Source: Methylotenera sp.
GTDB lineage: Bacteria; Pseudomonadota; Gammaproteobacteria; Burkholderiales; Methylophilaceae
Direction of reading: 5' to 3'
Length of the DNA: 64,000 bases
NCBI RefSeq assembly: GCF_030684185.1
Contig: NZ_JAUXOY010000015.1
Coordinates: 58,110-122,109, forward strand
Part shown: positions 44,775 to 54,214 of the stretch, in pieces
How positions within the stretch are numbered: the stretch's first letter is position 1
Layout: each line of letters starts with the position of its first letter
Notes under the pieces: model-generated
Databases searched by the model: none
What the model was told of the DNA's origin: nothing
What the model saw: only the letters and a program-made list of their open reading frames with translations
Program-made: the position numbers and the translations under genes

Positions 44775-46798
44775 GGCGCAACTGGAGGGTTCGCTGGGTC
44801 TATGCTAGGTGGTGTTATTTCCGGATTAACCACGCCAGTATTTTCTGGTTGAGGTGCCTCCACTTGCTCTGTAGTTGAAGCCTCATCAGTTGTTTCTATT
44901 GGGCTGGTTCGGTTTAGTGGCGCTCTAATTCTCTCCCTAAATTTATCTAGAGCACTAAGTGGCGCTTCGCTCACTGGAACAGTCACTTGCGGCTTGTCTG
45001 AAATTAAGGTTTCTGTACCGGACCAATATTCAGAAATCTCTGCCGTTGGTCTTGCAATATTAGCCAATATACGCGGCGTAATCGCTAATACTATTTCAGT
45101 TTTAGTCTTTTGATCTTGTTGATTTGCAAATAATCTGCCGATTAAAGGAATGTCGCCTAACCCTGGCAACTTACTCGCATTCTTGCGTTCATCATCAGAT
45201 ATCAATCCGGCAAGCACCTGTGTTTCACCATCTTTTAAGCGCAATATGGTATTAGCATTACGCGTACCAATGGTATATACAGTTGCGCCATTTCTGGTAA
45301 TTGTTCTTTCCCCTAGCGAGCTCACTTCAAGCCCTACTTTAATATTGACATAATTGTCCGCAGTGATTCTGGGTTCTACGTCAAGCTTTAAGCCAACATC
45401 AACATACTGCACATTTTCAGAAATCCCAACATTCGCCGTTGAAGTAGTTGTGATGACAGGCACTTTATCGCCAACTAAAATTTTTGCTTTTTCATTATTA
45501 CGCACTCTAATTCGTGGATTAGAGAGTAAGTTGACATCCCCTGTCGTTTTTCTAAAATTTACCGCAGGGTTTGGAGATACATCAAATCGACCTTTATTAA
45601 GATTGAGTAATCCTTCTAATGTTAATTGCGTCGAAGTATTGACCGTTGAACTTGCTACTACACCCGTCGCTGACGTGACTGTGGTAATTGGAATTAAACT
45701 ATTAACTGCAATCCTGTTAGGATATTCAACACCCAATTCCTGTAATCGACTGCGACTAACTTCAAGCACCTCTATTTCAAGCATCACCTCTGGGTCAGCC
45801 AAATCATTGGCTGCCACCAGTTTTTCAGCAATACGGATGACCTCAGGTGTATCGCGCATTACTATCATATTTAAACGTTCATCAACAAACACGTCTTTGG
45901 TTTTAAGCATGGACTTAATAAGCGCAGCCACTTGCTTGGCTGTAGTATTGCTCAGGTAAAAACTGCGTATCATCAAATCCTGATAGTCTTTTAGTTTCTG
46001 TTGAGTACCGGGAAACACAAGTACAGTGTTTTCTGATAACACTTTTTTCTGTAAGCCATTACTTGAGAGCACCAGCTCAATAGCATCTTCAATACGCGCT
46101 TTTTTAACAAAAATTGTGGCTTTAGTGTCGGGCTTAATGTCTTTATCTAAAATGAAATTAATCCCCGTTGCTCTTGATAATGCTTCAAAGGCCACTTTAA
46201 TATTCACATCTCGCAACTCTAAAGTCACAGGCTTATCAAATTGAACCTTAAGCTGCGGGGGCTTTGCATTCGAAGGGGGTAATATATTATTGATTTGCTT
46301 CTGAAGTTTGAGCGCCTCTGAATGCTGCGGATTTTCTAAAAGCACATCATGTACGGCATCTTTGGCTTCTTCTATTTTATTACTCTCAATTAACTCTGTG
46401 GCCTTAGTCAATTTTTTTGATTGCGCCAATTCACGACCAACTTTAGTTTTTCCATTAATAGCAGTAGGATTGTCTGGCAAGAATACTAACACCCGATCGT
46501 AAATGCTATTAGCCTCTTCATACAATCCTTTTGAGCGAGCCTGCTCTGCTTCTGCAAATAATTTAGTCACTGCCAACTCACTGGTTACCAGTAAATTTTT
46601 ACGTTTAATTGTTGCCTCTGGATCTTTAGCTAAGTTTTGTTTTGCTTCGGCCACCAGCGCCTCTGGCGCATTACTTCTATCAATAGGTTTATCCCAATGC
46701 GCGAAAGCACAACCTGAAATTTGCGTAGCCAACATCACCATTAGTACACCAAGTCCATATACTTGCTTAGGCTGACATTTATTTTTGTTTAATTTCAT
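44771..46798 (-). CDS. Secretin lipoprotein (GspD/PilQ/MshL-like) with TPR region
   Basis: 675 residues: a lipoprotein signal with Cys in TQISGCAFA, a TPR-like helical region (about 60-165), an STN/N0 domain (about 185-240; VTLELRDVNIKVAFEALS), an N1-type domain, then the secretin core (about 335-585) with VPVITTTSTANVG and the terminal S/T-rich LAGLISDDERKNASKLPGLG region. It forms the outer-membrane gate. The Pro-rich C-terminus is a tail. The TPR region in place of extra N-domains is typical of the secretin found with PEP-CTERM loci. Confidence 0.92.
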   Translation of the reverse strand: MKLNKNKCQPKQVYGLGVLMVMLATQISGCAFAHWDKPIDRSNAPEALVAEAKQNLAKDPEATIKRKNLLVTSELAVTKLFAEAEQARSKGLYEEANSIYDRVLVFLPDNPTAINGKTKVGRELAQSKKLTKATELIESNKIEEAKDAVHDVLLENPQHSEALKLQKQINNILPPSNAKPPQLKVQFDKPVTLELRDVNIKVAFEALSRATGINFILDKDIKPDTKATIFVKKARIEDAIELVLSSNGLQKKVLSENTVLVFPGTQQKLKDYQDLMIRSFYLSNTTAKQVAALIKSMLKTKDVFVDERLNMIVMRDTPEVIRIAEKLVAANDLADPEVMLEIEVLEVSRSRLQELGVEYPNRIAVNSLIPITTVTSATGVVASSTVNTSTQLTLEGLLNLNKGRFDVSPNPAVNFRKTTGDVNLLSNPRIRVRNNEKAKILVGDKVPVITTTSTANVGISENVQYVDVGLKLDVEPRITADNYVNIKVGLEVSSLGERTITRNGATVYTIGTRNANTILRLKDGETQVLAGLISDDERKNASKLPGLGDIPLIGRLFANQQDQKTKTEIVLAITPRILANIARPTAEISEYWSGTETLISDKPQVTVPVSEAPLSALDKFRERIRAPLNRTSPIETTDEASTTEQVEAPQPENTGVVNPEITPPSIDPANPPVAP

Positions 46799-46811
46799 GT
46801 AATAAGTCCTT

Positions 46812-47450
46812 TTACTGATTTATTTCTGCTGCAGTTGACACAACTTGCTTGGCGGTTTTTGATAGGACTTGCTTCAGATCAAGTGGCATATAAGTTAATC
46901 GTAATGTACCGGCATCTTCACTATCCAACCTCCATTGCTGGTTGATTTTTTCACCCATCACTACCGAATAAAGCTTGTTGCTTTCCATTAAAAACACCAG
47001 AGTGCCTTTAGGTGAGTTTTCTAATTTACCCATATAGATAAAAGGTGCGGGGGGAGCCTCAGGTGGCGGTGGTGGCGGAGGCGGAAGTGCTTTTTTAACA
47101 GGCGGTACAACAACCCATGAATGCACCTTAAATACATCATGTGGCTTATTTTCCTCAGGTTCACGCTTTAGTCTTTCCCATGGAATAAGGCTGCTTTGAT
47201 TAAATGAAGCCTGCACGTTTTTTGCAGCTGATGGTTGATTTAGCCTGCCTGAACCAGAATTTCTTGCTAAAGACTGCTTATTCTCAGCTGATGATTGATT
47301 GACTTCAAGTTCAACATTGATTTCCTCATTGGCATCATCACTATGCATAGCTGTCCATGCAACTGAGCCCAATGTAATCAACAAGACAATATAAAGCCAT
47401 TTATTAGATGACTTTGTATTGTCAATCTCTGATTGATTCATTTTCACCAT
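46812..47450 (-). CDS. GspC/PilP-like inner-membrane protein (secretion system X)
   Basis: 212 residues: a cytoplasmic start, one transmembrane helix (about 17-36), a linker with a nine-proline run, and a C-terminal small beta domain (about 135-200; FIYMGKLENSPKGTLVFLME) like the homology region of GspC/PilP that contacts the secretin. It overlaps the PilO-like gene by 7 bp. In databases such genes are often labelled 'secretion system X translation initiation factor', a misleading name. The function as an inner-to-outer membrane link is inferred. Confidence 0.78.
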   Translation of the reverse strand: MVKMNQSEIDNTKSSNKWLYIVLLITLGSVAWTAMHSDDANEEINVELEVNQSSAENKQSLARNSGSGRLNQPSAAKNVQASFNQSSLIPWERLKREPEENKPHDVFKVHSWVVVPPVKKALPPPPPPPPEAPPAPFIYMGKLENSPKGTLVFLMESNKLYSVVMGEKINQQWRLDSEDAGTLRLTYMPLDLKQVLSKTAKQVVSTAAEINQ

Positions 47451-48013
47451 GAATCACCTTGTAAAAACAGCACAAAAACCAATCGCGCTTCAACCGTAGG
47501 AGATAAGGAGTTTTCGCGTTTAATTTGTAAATCACTTAATGCCAGCGCCGGTAAATTTAGCAATACCTCTGCAACAAACTGCCGTACTTGAGTATATTTT
47601 CCAACAAGAGGTAACACTATTTCATAGCGCAATAATTGCCCCTGCTTAGTTTGCGAAAGTTTGTAATCCCCACGATTTAAAATCAGATGCTGCTTAATCG
47701 CGACATCTTCTATTGAATTCAACCATTTTGGTAAACTAGCCCCAGCTGGAAACCTCTTATAAAATTCATTGATTTCCTGTGTGGAAGTCTGTGCAGGCAA
47801 CACTTGGCTATGAACTAATTCGGTTGAATTTTCTTTGATATGAACAAGTTCATATTGTGCAGCTGTAATCTGCTGGCCTAATTTCTCAATTTTAGCAATA
47901 TAAAACAATAGGCAACCTATAGTAATGACGATGCCAGTCAGACCCCAAATATTAAGTGCCTTTGCAAATCTGCCCAATAACCAATAAAAGTAATATAAAT
48001 CCAATTTTTTCAT
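47444..48013 (-). CDS. PilO/GspM-like assembly protein
   Basis: 189 residues with one N-terminal transmembrane helix (about 20-40), a helical stretch (about 40-75) and a ferredoxin-like C-terminal domain ending YEIVLPLVGKYTQVRQFVAE plus a last strand RLVFVLFLQGDSW. This is the PilO/GspM organisation. It lies between PilN-like and PilP-like genes, matching the pilM-N-O-P order of type IV pili. Confidence 0.82.
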   Translation of the reverse strand: MKKLDLYYFYWLLGRFAKALNIWGLTGIVITIGCLLFYIAKIEKLGQQITAAQYELVHIKENSTELVHSQVLPAQTSTQEINEFYKRFPAGASLPKWLNSIEDVAIKQHLILNRGDYKLSQTKQGQLLRYEIVLPLVGKYTQVRQFVAEVLLNLPALALSDLQIKRENSLSPTVEARLVFVLFLQGDSW

Positions 48014-48028
48014 TTTTAATTATTTTTC

Positions 48029-48568
48029 TTACATTAACCACTGTGCCAACAAAGTAAATCTCACTGGTTTAAAAGCATTCACTTCATCAACATGATGCTT
48101 TTGTAGATAAACCTTATCCAGCATAGGCTGTGCTTCCAGGTTCTGGATATAATCCAGCACGGACTGTAAATTCTTCGCCTCCCCGGAAAGTATTAGCTGC
48201 TGTTTTTTGCTACTTGGTTCTAAGTTAAGTAATGCGATATCTTGCGTATCAGATTTCTCAACCGCTAATAGCAGTTCATTCCAAGGAATAGTCAGCGCGG
48301 CAACGGTAGTCTGAATTTGCAGTTTTTTTTCTGGAGGTATTTCTGTATTTACAATATTGACCGGTAATTTTTTTTGATTGACTTGGCGACTAAACTGATT
48401 CAGCTTTGAAGAGATTTCATTCTCTGCAAGTTGTCTAGTTTGATAATGCTGCCATGTAAATACTGCCAGTACTAGGCTAGTCAAAAAAAGGCTTAATCCT
48501 AGCAAGCTCCAACTTGATGGCGCAAAAGAGGAGTGTTGAATAAAATCCAACTCCAGTTTCGCACTCAC
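48029..48568 (-). CDS. PilN/GspL-C-like assembly protein
   Basis: 179 residues. After a short cytoplasmic start comes one transmembrane helix (about 18-38), a coiled-coil segment and a ferredoxin-like domain (about 95-175; LILSGEAKNLQSVLDYIQNL). It starts with GTG overlapping the upstream stop (GTGA). It belongs to the PilN/GspL periplasmic-domain group and would pair with the PilM-like and PilO-like proteins in the inner-membrane platform. Confidence 0.82.
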   Translation of the reverse strand: MSAKLELDFIQHSSFAPSSWSLLGLSLFLTSLVLAVFTWQHYQTRQLAENEISSKLNQFSRQVNQKKLPVNIVNTEIPPEKKLQIQTTVAALTIPWNELLLAVEKSDTQDIALLNLEPSSKKQQLILSGEAKNLQSVLDYIQNLEAQPMLDKVYLQKHHVDEVNAFKPVRFTLLAQWLM

Positions 48569-49395
48569 AATGCGGCCTCAAGCATGGCGAAATGATAATT
48601 ACTCAGTACATTTTTCAATGTTCCGATACGCTTAACCTGCCAACCTTCAATTGCATTTAACGGAATGTTTTTTTGTACTGGAGCATAAACCAATATCTCT
48701 TGATCTTTGTTCTCGCTTAACAATAACTCGCGCATCATTAAATTTTTTAGCTCAACTTGCCAATCACTACCTAATGTAAAACTACGCACATTAATGCACC
48801 TGCCTTTATCGAGGTTAATCAGCAATAATCGATTAAACTCAACTATCACTAAATAACCGTTTTTTTTGCCAATTTGGCTAGTCAAACAATTAAATGCGCT
48901 CATTAAATAAGGCTTAACACTGATGAGTTTAAGCTGATATTTAAGTGCGATTTGCTTAAGCACTTCAATCAATTTTCCATCTATCGCTGCTGCAATGGTT
49001 GTTTGATGTGCAGGTACATCATGCAATTTCATTTCCCAGCCATCAACTACGGCACCATGTATTTCGCGATAAGCAGCTAGCGCATAGGCTAATTTTTCAG
49101 TGCCGCTCATATATATCTGTTGTGGCGGTAATGCTAGATACCTTACAAAATCACTTGCCAATATTATATTTAACTGAGTTTTTGGTTTAACCTGCATTGA
49201 GGCCAGTAAAGCATCAAGTCGATTGGTCGTCTGAAGCCAAATCGGTGTTTCTCTTTTTAATTCATCAAGTTGCTGTGGAAAAAGCACGTGCTTTTGATCA
49301 ACAATACGACGACGTAAACCAAGAGACCGATTCACCAATGCGACACTCTCGGTGCCTAGCACTACCAACAATTGATTAACCGACAAAAGTGACAC
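48565..49395 (-). CDS. PilM/GspL-N-like actin-fold platform protein
   Basis: About 276 residues. I place the start at the GTG at 49395, because AGGAG lies 7 bp upstream; the frame stays open to 49425 but that would overlap gspE by 50 bp without a ribosome-binding site. The sequence has actin-like-ATPase flavour (VALVNRSLGLRRRIVDQ, LNIILASDFVRYLALPPQQ, NGYLVIVEFNRLLLINLD). It is the cytoplasmic arm of the assembly platform that contacts the GspE ATPase. Confidence 0.8.
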   Translation of the reverse strand: MSLLSVNQLLVVLGTESVALVNRSLGLRRRIVDQKHVLFPQQLDELKRETPIWLQTTNRLDALLASMQVKPKTQLNIILASDFVRYLALPPQQIYMSGTEKLAYALAAYREIHGAVVDGWEMKLHDVPAHQTTIAAAIDGKLIEVLKQIALKYQLKLISVKPYLMSAFNCLTSQIGKKNGYLVIVEFNRLLLINLDKGRCINVRSFTLGSDWQVELKNLMMRELLLSENKDQEILVYAPVQKNIPLNAIEGWQVKRIGTLKNVLSNYHFAMLEAAL

Positions 49396-51124
49396 GATTG
49401 ATCTCCTGTAATGTAGTAAGTCCATTGCCTACAGCTTCTAATGCTGCTTCTCGTATGGTGCGCATTCCACTATTTTTTGCGGCTTCTTTCAATTTTCGAA
49501 TTGGCTCGCGGGCGACAATCATTTCGCGTAACTCATCATTAAGTATCAGTAATTCTGCAACCGCCTTACGCCCGCGGTAACCTGTTCCACGACAATGTCC
49601 GCAGCCTTTAGCATTTTTAAATTTCATGCCAGCAGCCATTTCTAAGGAAATTCCTGAGTCCGCAAGCAACTGCTCATCTGGCAGATAATCTTCTGCACAA
49701 TGTGGGCAAATTGCCCGTATTAATCGCTGGGCCATGATGCCGTTCATTGCCGAAACAAAATTATAGGGGTCGACTCCCATGTGCATAAATCTTCCAATCA
49801 CATCCAATACGTTATTAGCATGAACCGTAGTAAAAACTAAGTGTCCTGTGAGTGCGGCTTGCACCGCAATTTGAGCCGTTTCTGAGTCTCTAATCTCACC
49901 CACCATTATTTTGTCAGGGTCGTGACGCAAAATAGAGCGCAAGCCTTTTGCAAAAGTTAATCCTTTTTTTTCATTCACCGGGATTTGCAATACGCCTGGC
50001 AATTGATATTCCACCGGATCTTCAATCGTAATAATTTTGTCGTGACCAGTATTAACTTCTGAAATTGCCGCATAAAGTGAGGTAGTTTTTCCGCTACCGG
50101 TTGGACCGGTAACCAGCACCATGCCGTAAGGCTCAAGGGCGAGGCGACGAAACTGGCTAATCGTTTTTGCATCAAACCCTAAGGCTTGTAGACTTAACCC
50201 TTGCGCCTCTTCAGACAATGCTTTTCTATCCAGCACGCGTAATACTGCATCTTCACCAAATACACTCGGCATAATAGAAACACGGAAATCTACATCACGA
50301 CCCTGCACTACTACCTTAAAACGACCATCTTGCGGAGTGCGTCGCTCAGCGATATCCAACTGAGCCATTACCTTGACACGTGAAATTGCCTGGTCAGCAT
50401 TTTCCAAACCTTGCATACCACCCACACTATTCATTACTCCGTCTATACGGTATTTAATGGATAACCCTGCGCTTGAACACTCAAGATGAATATCACTAGC
50501 ACCCACTTTTAAGGCATCGTAAAGTGTCGAGTTAATCAGTTTTATAATTGGATTAGTATCTTCATTAATGGACTTTAAAGATAAATTGGCCACTGATTCG
50601 TCAGACTCAGATGAAGAAGTATGGTTATCATTATGTAAACCATCCATGGCGCGCATTGTTTCTTCATGCCGGGCTAAATACGCCGCAATATCATTTCGAT
50701 GCGCTAAACGCCAAGTAAAGGGCTGCCTAATATTTTCGATGATCCATTCTTGCAAGCCCTCATTAAATGGGTCAGCAAAAACCAATATCAAAGCTTGATT
50801 CAACTCATTTTCGTTTGCTTTAAAAGCTAAACACTCTTTCTGCTGTGCATTGGAAAATGAAATTACCTCAAAAGCTGCAGCTAACGTATGAAGTTCTTTC
50901 ATGCCAATCGCATCAAAATGCAAAGTCAGACTCAATGCCTGCAAAAATGCATCTTGGTCATGCTCAGTATGTTCCTCCAAAACTTCCAGTATCCGCCGTT
51001 GCTGGACACTAGCTTGCATTTTTGCCTGCTTAACCTGTTCAGCGCTTATTAGTTTTGGTTTTAAAGTATCGGCTATCACTTGAATATTCGATACTATCTC
51101 TGGCTTTTGTAATACTGCATTCAT
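49376..51124 (-). CDS. gspE: Type II secretion/pilus assembly ATPase GspE
   Basis: 582 residues: an N-terminal GspE-N/MshEN region (about 25-170), then the AAA+ secretion ATPase with Walker A GPTGSGKTTSLYAAIS, the Asp box ITIEDPVEYQLPGV, Walker B ILRHDPDKIMVGEIRDSETA, His box GHLVFTTVHANN, and a tetracysteine zinc motif (CPHC...CGHC). It powers pseudopilus assembly in the cytoplasm. It overlaps gspF by 4 bp. All catalytic motifs are intact. Confidence 0.96.
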   Translation of the reverse strand: MNAVLQKPEIVSNIQVIADTLKPKLISAEQVKQAKMQASVQQRRILEVLEEHTEHDQDAFLQALSLTLHFDAIGMKELHTLAAAFEVISFSNAQQKECLAFKANENELNQALILVFADPFNEGLQEWIIENIRQPFTWRLAHRNDIAAYLARHEETMRAMDGLHNDNHTSSSESDESVANLSLKSINEDTNPIIKLINSTLYDALKVGASDIHLECSSAGLSIKYRIDGVMNSVGGMQGLENADQAISRVKVMAQLDIAERRTPQDGRFKVVVQGRDVDFRVSIMPSVFGEDAVLRVLDRKALSEEAQGLSLQALGFDAKTISQFRRLALEPYGMVLVTGPTGSGKTTSLYAAISEVNTGHDKIITIEDPVEYQLPGVLQIPVNEKKGLTFAKGLRSILRHDPDKIMVGEIRDSETAQIAVQAALTGHLVFTTVHANNVLDVIGRFMHMGVDPYNFVSAMNGIMAQRLIRAICPHCAEDYLPDEQLLADSGISLEMAAGMKFKNAKGCGHCRGTGYRGRKAVAELLILNDELREMIVAREPIRKLKEAAKNSGMRTIREAALEAVGNGLTTLQEINRVTFVG

Positions 51125-52302
51125 TGAATATTCCCTGCTAATTCAAAAATTGGCATGTAAAGCAGTAGGACGACGACGCCAATCACTAATCCTATAACCA
51201 ACATGAGTATCGGTTCAAAAAGCTTTGTAAACCAATCTATCCAGCGCGCCAACTCATCATCATAAAAAGCCGCTATACGCTCCATCATGTCGCCAATCCG
51301 CCCGCCCCGCTCCCCTACCCGAAGCATGCGTAAAGCAATCGGTGTAGTTAACCCTGCTTGCTCCATTGCCACTGATATGGTTTGTCCTTCTTGTATTGCA
51401 GCGGAGGCTTGTTTCATTTTGTTCTGAAGTACTGCATCTAATAAGCCTGCAACTGAATTTAAAGCGACTATGATTGACGTTCCGCCTTTAAGTAACATGC
51501 CTAATGTTCGATAGAACCGCGCTAATTGAAAAATCCGCAATCTTTTACCCAATGCAGGAATACGCCAGATAAATTGTGTAATCCATTTTCTTACTGATGC
51601 CTGAGATAAACCAAAAAACAACCCGCCAATAAACAGACCAGTAACAACGAGCAGCTCCTTACCATGACTTTCCAAAAACAATCCCCAAGCCAAAAGTACT
51701 TGTGATAAGAATGGTAAATTTCCACCTGTTCCTTCGTAAATTCGGCTAAATTTAGGTACCACAAAACCAAGTAAGAATAAAATCACTAATCCACCGACAA
51801 CCATTAATAAAATTGGGTAGATTGAAGAAGAAACTATCTTTTTTTTCACCAATCCTAATTGCTGTTCATAACTTACATAACGACTTAAAGCCTCAGGCAA
51901 GTCTCCCGTTTTTTCACTCGCACGAACAGTCGCTATATACAATATGGGGAAAATAGCAGGTTGCTGCTCAAGTGCAGACGAAAATGTCTGACCTTGGTAA
52001 AGCGCTTGTAGCAGAGCATCAAGCGTATGTTTTATCTGGTTACCCTGCTCTTTTTCAGCCAGCGTTTCAATAGCTTCAACAAGGTTAAGTCCTGCCTCTA
52101 GTAATGCGAGCAATTCTTGACTAAACAGAGCTAAAGGAAATTTCTTATTTTGTCCATTTGATAAAGCAGAACTGTTAGATTTAGCAGTGATCGGCGTGTA
52201 GCCTCTGGCTTGCACTTGGGCAAATGCATCATCTGCATGTGTTGCAGAAATGCTTAGCAGGATAATTTCTTTCCCACGAACTGCTTTAACTTGATAATTC
52301 AT
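51121..52302 (-). CDS. gspF: Type II secretion inner-membrane platform protein GspF
   Basis: About 393 residues from the ATG at 52302 (MNYQVKAVRGKEI); a longer frame to 52329 overlaps gspG. Two T2SSF domains (about 60-190 and 265-390) and three transmembrane helices, with the conserved FSQELLALLEAGLNLVEAIE and FYRTLGMLLKGGTSIIVALN repeats. It anchors the ATPase and the growing pseudopilus. The order gspG-gspF-gspE matches type II secretion and MSHA clusters. Confidence 0.94.
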   Translation of the reverse strand: MNYQVKAVRGKEIILLSISATHADDAFAQVQARGYTPITAKSNSSALSNGQNKKFPLALFSQELLALLEAGLNLVEAIETLAEKEQGNQIKHTLDALLQALYQGQTFSSALEQQPAIFPILYIATVRASEKTGDLPEALSRYVSYEQQLGLVKKKIVSSSIYPILLMVVGGLVILFLLGFVVPKFSRIYEGTGGNLPFLSQVLLAWGLFLESHGKELLVVTGLFIGGLFFGLSQASVRKWITQFIWRIPALGKRLRIFQLARFYRTLGMLLKGGTSIIVALNSVAGLLDAVLQNKMKQASAAIQEGQTISVAMEQAGLTTPIALRMLRVGERGGRIGDMMERIAAFYDDELARWIDWFTKLFEPILMLVIGLVIGVVVLLLYMPIFELAGNIQ

Positions 52303-52318
52303 AGCGGTGAAAGTTAAA

Positions 52319-52756
52319 CTACCAACCAACTACATCTTCAGATTCTTTAGTTCCACCCTGCTGGCCATCTTTACCAAATGAGTAAAGATCAAAGTCACCA
52401 TGTTCACCAGGGGACTTGTAAAGATAAGGTTTATTCCAGGGATCATTCGGAACGGCTTTCTTTAGATATGGGCCTGCCCACTTGGTATCATTGGCGGCAT
52501 TTTTATTAAGTGCTACCAACCCTTGTTCAGTGGTCGGATATTGCCCGACATCAATGCGATATTGATCTAAGGCTTTACCAAGTGCATCTATTTGAGCTCG
52601 TGCTGTTTTAGTTTCCGACTTTCCAATTTGTTCAAAATACTTGGGACCAACATAGCCAGCAAGCAAGCCAATGATGACCATGACCACCAACAATTCAAGC
52701 AGCGTAAAGCCTTGAGAACTTAAATTATGATATTTGGAAGTATTGGAATTTGACAT
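52319..52756 (-). CDS. gspG: Major pseudopilin GspG
   Basis: About 145 residues from the ATG at 52756 (MSNSNTSKYHNL); a frame to 52789 adds 11 residues without signal character. The prepilin cleavage and helix GFTLLELLVVMVIIGLLAGY carries Glu5. The C-terminal domain has the GspG hallmarks: YRIDVGQYPTTEQGL, WAGPYLKKAVPNDPW and YSFGKDGQQGG with a Ca-binding Asp pattern. It is the main shaft subunit and the first gene of the secretion operon. A 7-bp inverted repeat lies about 70 bp upstream. Confidence 0.95.
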   Translation of the reverse strand: MSNSNTSKYHNLSSQGFTLLELLVVMVIIGLLAGYVGPKYFEQIGKSETKTARAQIDALGKALDQYRIDVGQYPTTEQGLVALNKNAANDTKWAGPYLKKAVPNDPWNKPYLYKSPGEHGDFDLYSFGKDGQQGGTKESEDVVGW

Positions 52757-52824
52757 ATTTAATCGCACGAAGTTAATTTCATATGGCAATTTTAGTCAAT
52801 CTTGTTTTCAGTAAGATTTCATTT

Positions 52825-52844
52825 TTGTGACACTTTTGTCACAA
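52825..52844. promoter_or_regulatory. Inverted repeat upstream of the secretion operon
   Basis: TTGTGAC-ACTTTT-GTCACAA, perfect 7-bp arms, centred about 78 bp upstream of the gspG start. It resembles a Crp/Fnr-class site, but the TGTGA and TCACA halves are separated by 8 rather than 6 bases. A candidate operator for the secretion-system promoter. Confidence 0.45.
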
Positions 52845-52913
52845 TCCATCTGGTTGGTCGCCATTTAGAAAATGTAATCTTTTATCTATAACACTAGTCA
52901 CTCACAAGAATTA

Positions 52914-54053
52914 TTACAGTCTTGCCTGAGCATAGTTTGTTGGATAAATCACTTTCTCTCTCGCATCAGACCAAATTAAATCACAAGCATCATCATCTAC
53001 ATGAATCATTCTGCCGTGTTTATCTACACAATACTCGCCACATACAACCATTTCTTCAAAACAATAATCCTGTCCAACACGCGTATATTCAAACAGCACA
53101 CTTCGAATTACTCGGCCTCCGCGCTGAACATGACAACCATCGCTAATCCATGTTGGACCCAAAATTTCAGTTCCCTTATCGATGCGTGATCCAGAACCGA
53201 TATAGACTGGGCCTTGTATTATTGTATTCTGCCAATCAATATGAACATTCAAACCCACCCAAACTCCTGGTTTTACCTGCTTCCCAGGCATTTTCATTGA
53301 TGGCACTTCGCCGCGCAGTAGTTGCTGCATGACCTTCCAATAATCAGACACTAAGCCAATATCTATCCAATTAAACTGTTGATTGATTGCATAAAATGGC
53401 AGCTTCTTTTCTACTAGCAGTGGAAATAAATCCGAACCAATATCAAATGCACTATCCGATGGAATCAAATCTATCGCTTCCGGTTCAAAAATATAAATAC
53501 CTGTACTTGCCAGGTTAGATCGTGCTTCAGTTTGACTTGGTTTTTCTTGAAAAGAAATTATCTTCCCATCATCATCTGTTAGCACAATGCCGTAATCTGA
53601 CACCTTATCCATCGGCACTTCTTTAGCAACCAGACTTACTAATGCACCACTCTTTCGATGCTCTGCGACTGCTGCTGTAATATCTAAATCTATAATTGCA
53701 TCGCCACATATCACTATGGTGGTTTCGTTAAAAAATCCTCCAAAATCCTGAATCTTGCGCATGCCTCCAGCCGACCCCACTGGACTGGGTATGATTTTAC
53801 CGTTACTGATATCACCTTCAAAAGAGTATCCAATTTCAATACCGAATCGATGCCCATCACCAAAGTATTGTTGAATCTTTTCGTGCAGATAGCTTACATT
53901 GATCATCACTTCACTTATATTGTGCTTTACCAAGTGTTCAATCAGGTAAGCCATTACCGGCTTACCTAAAAGCGGAATCATCGGTTTAGGTAACTCATAA
54001 GTAAGTGGGCGAACACGGGTGCCTTTACCAGCGGCTAATATCATTGCTTTCAT
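52914..54053 (-). CDS. NDP-sugar pyrophosphorylase (nucleotidyltransferase plus LbH)
   Basis: 379 residues: an N-terminal nucleotidyltransferase domain (1-240) with the G-loop signature MILAAGKGTRVRPLTYELPK and a metal-binding Asp in VICGDAIIDLD, and a C-terminal left-handed beta-helix (about 255-350). It activates a hexose-1-phosphate (glucose or mannose type) to a nucleotide sugar for polysaccharide synthesis. The specific sugar cannot be read. Transcribed alone; its product would feed the glycosyltransferases of the eps loci. Confidence 0.88.
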   Translation of the reverse strand: MKAMILAAGKGTRVRPLTYELPKPMIPLLGKPVMAYLIEHLVKHNISEVMINVSYLHEKIQQYFGDGHRFGIEIGYSFEGDISNGKIIPSPVGSAGGMRKIQDFGGFFNETTIVICGDAIIDLDITAAVAEHRKSGALVSLVAKEVPMDKVSDYGIVLTDDDGKIISFQEKPSQTEARSNLASTGIYIFEPEAIDLIPSDSAFDIGSDLFPLLVEKKLPFYAINQQFNWIDIGLVSDYWKVMQQLLRGEVPSMKMPGKQVKPGVWVGLNVHIDWQNTIIQGPVYIGSGSRIDKGTEILGPTWISDGCHVQRGGRVIRSVLFEYTRVGQDYCFEEMVVCGEYCVDKHGRMIHVDDDACDLIWSDAREKVIYPTNYAQARL

Positions 54054-54172
54054 AACTTAAGTTTTAATACTCTCAGAATGATTATTTTTTTCTACCATGC
54101 AGGAATTCAGACTATAGACATGAATTGTTAAGTATTCATGACGTGAAGAACTAAACAGGCTCAAGCCTTCAA

Positions 54173-54199
54173 AAAAAACGGCCCATTAGGCCGTTTTTT
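54173..54199. terminator. Bidirectional terminator after the DUF4114 PEP-CTERM gene
   Basis: A-run, CGGCC, loop CATTA, GGCCG, T-run: a compact symmetric stem flanked by A and T tracts on both strands, 16 bp past the stop at 54215. Confidence 0.88.
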
Positions 54200-54214
54200 A
54201 CAGAAATAATCCAC

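Noticed and set aside
45354..45959. 201-codon plus-strand frame opposite the secretin gene
   Set aside because: The secretin frame is certain from its motifs, and the antisense product has no recognisable feature.
52825..52844. Classical CRP site
   Set aside because: The TGTGA and TCACA halves are 8 bases apart instead of 6, so I list it only as an unassigned dyad.
52890..52906. CTAGTCAC near the pyrophosphorylase stop
   Set aside because: Only the left half resembles the palindrome; the other half is absent.
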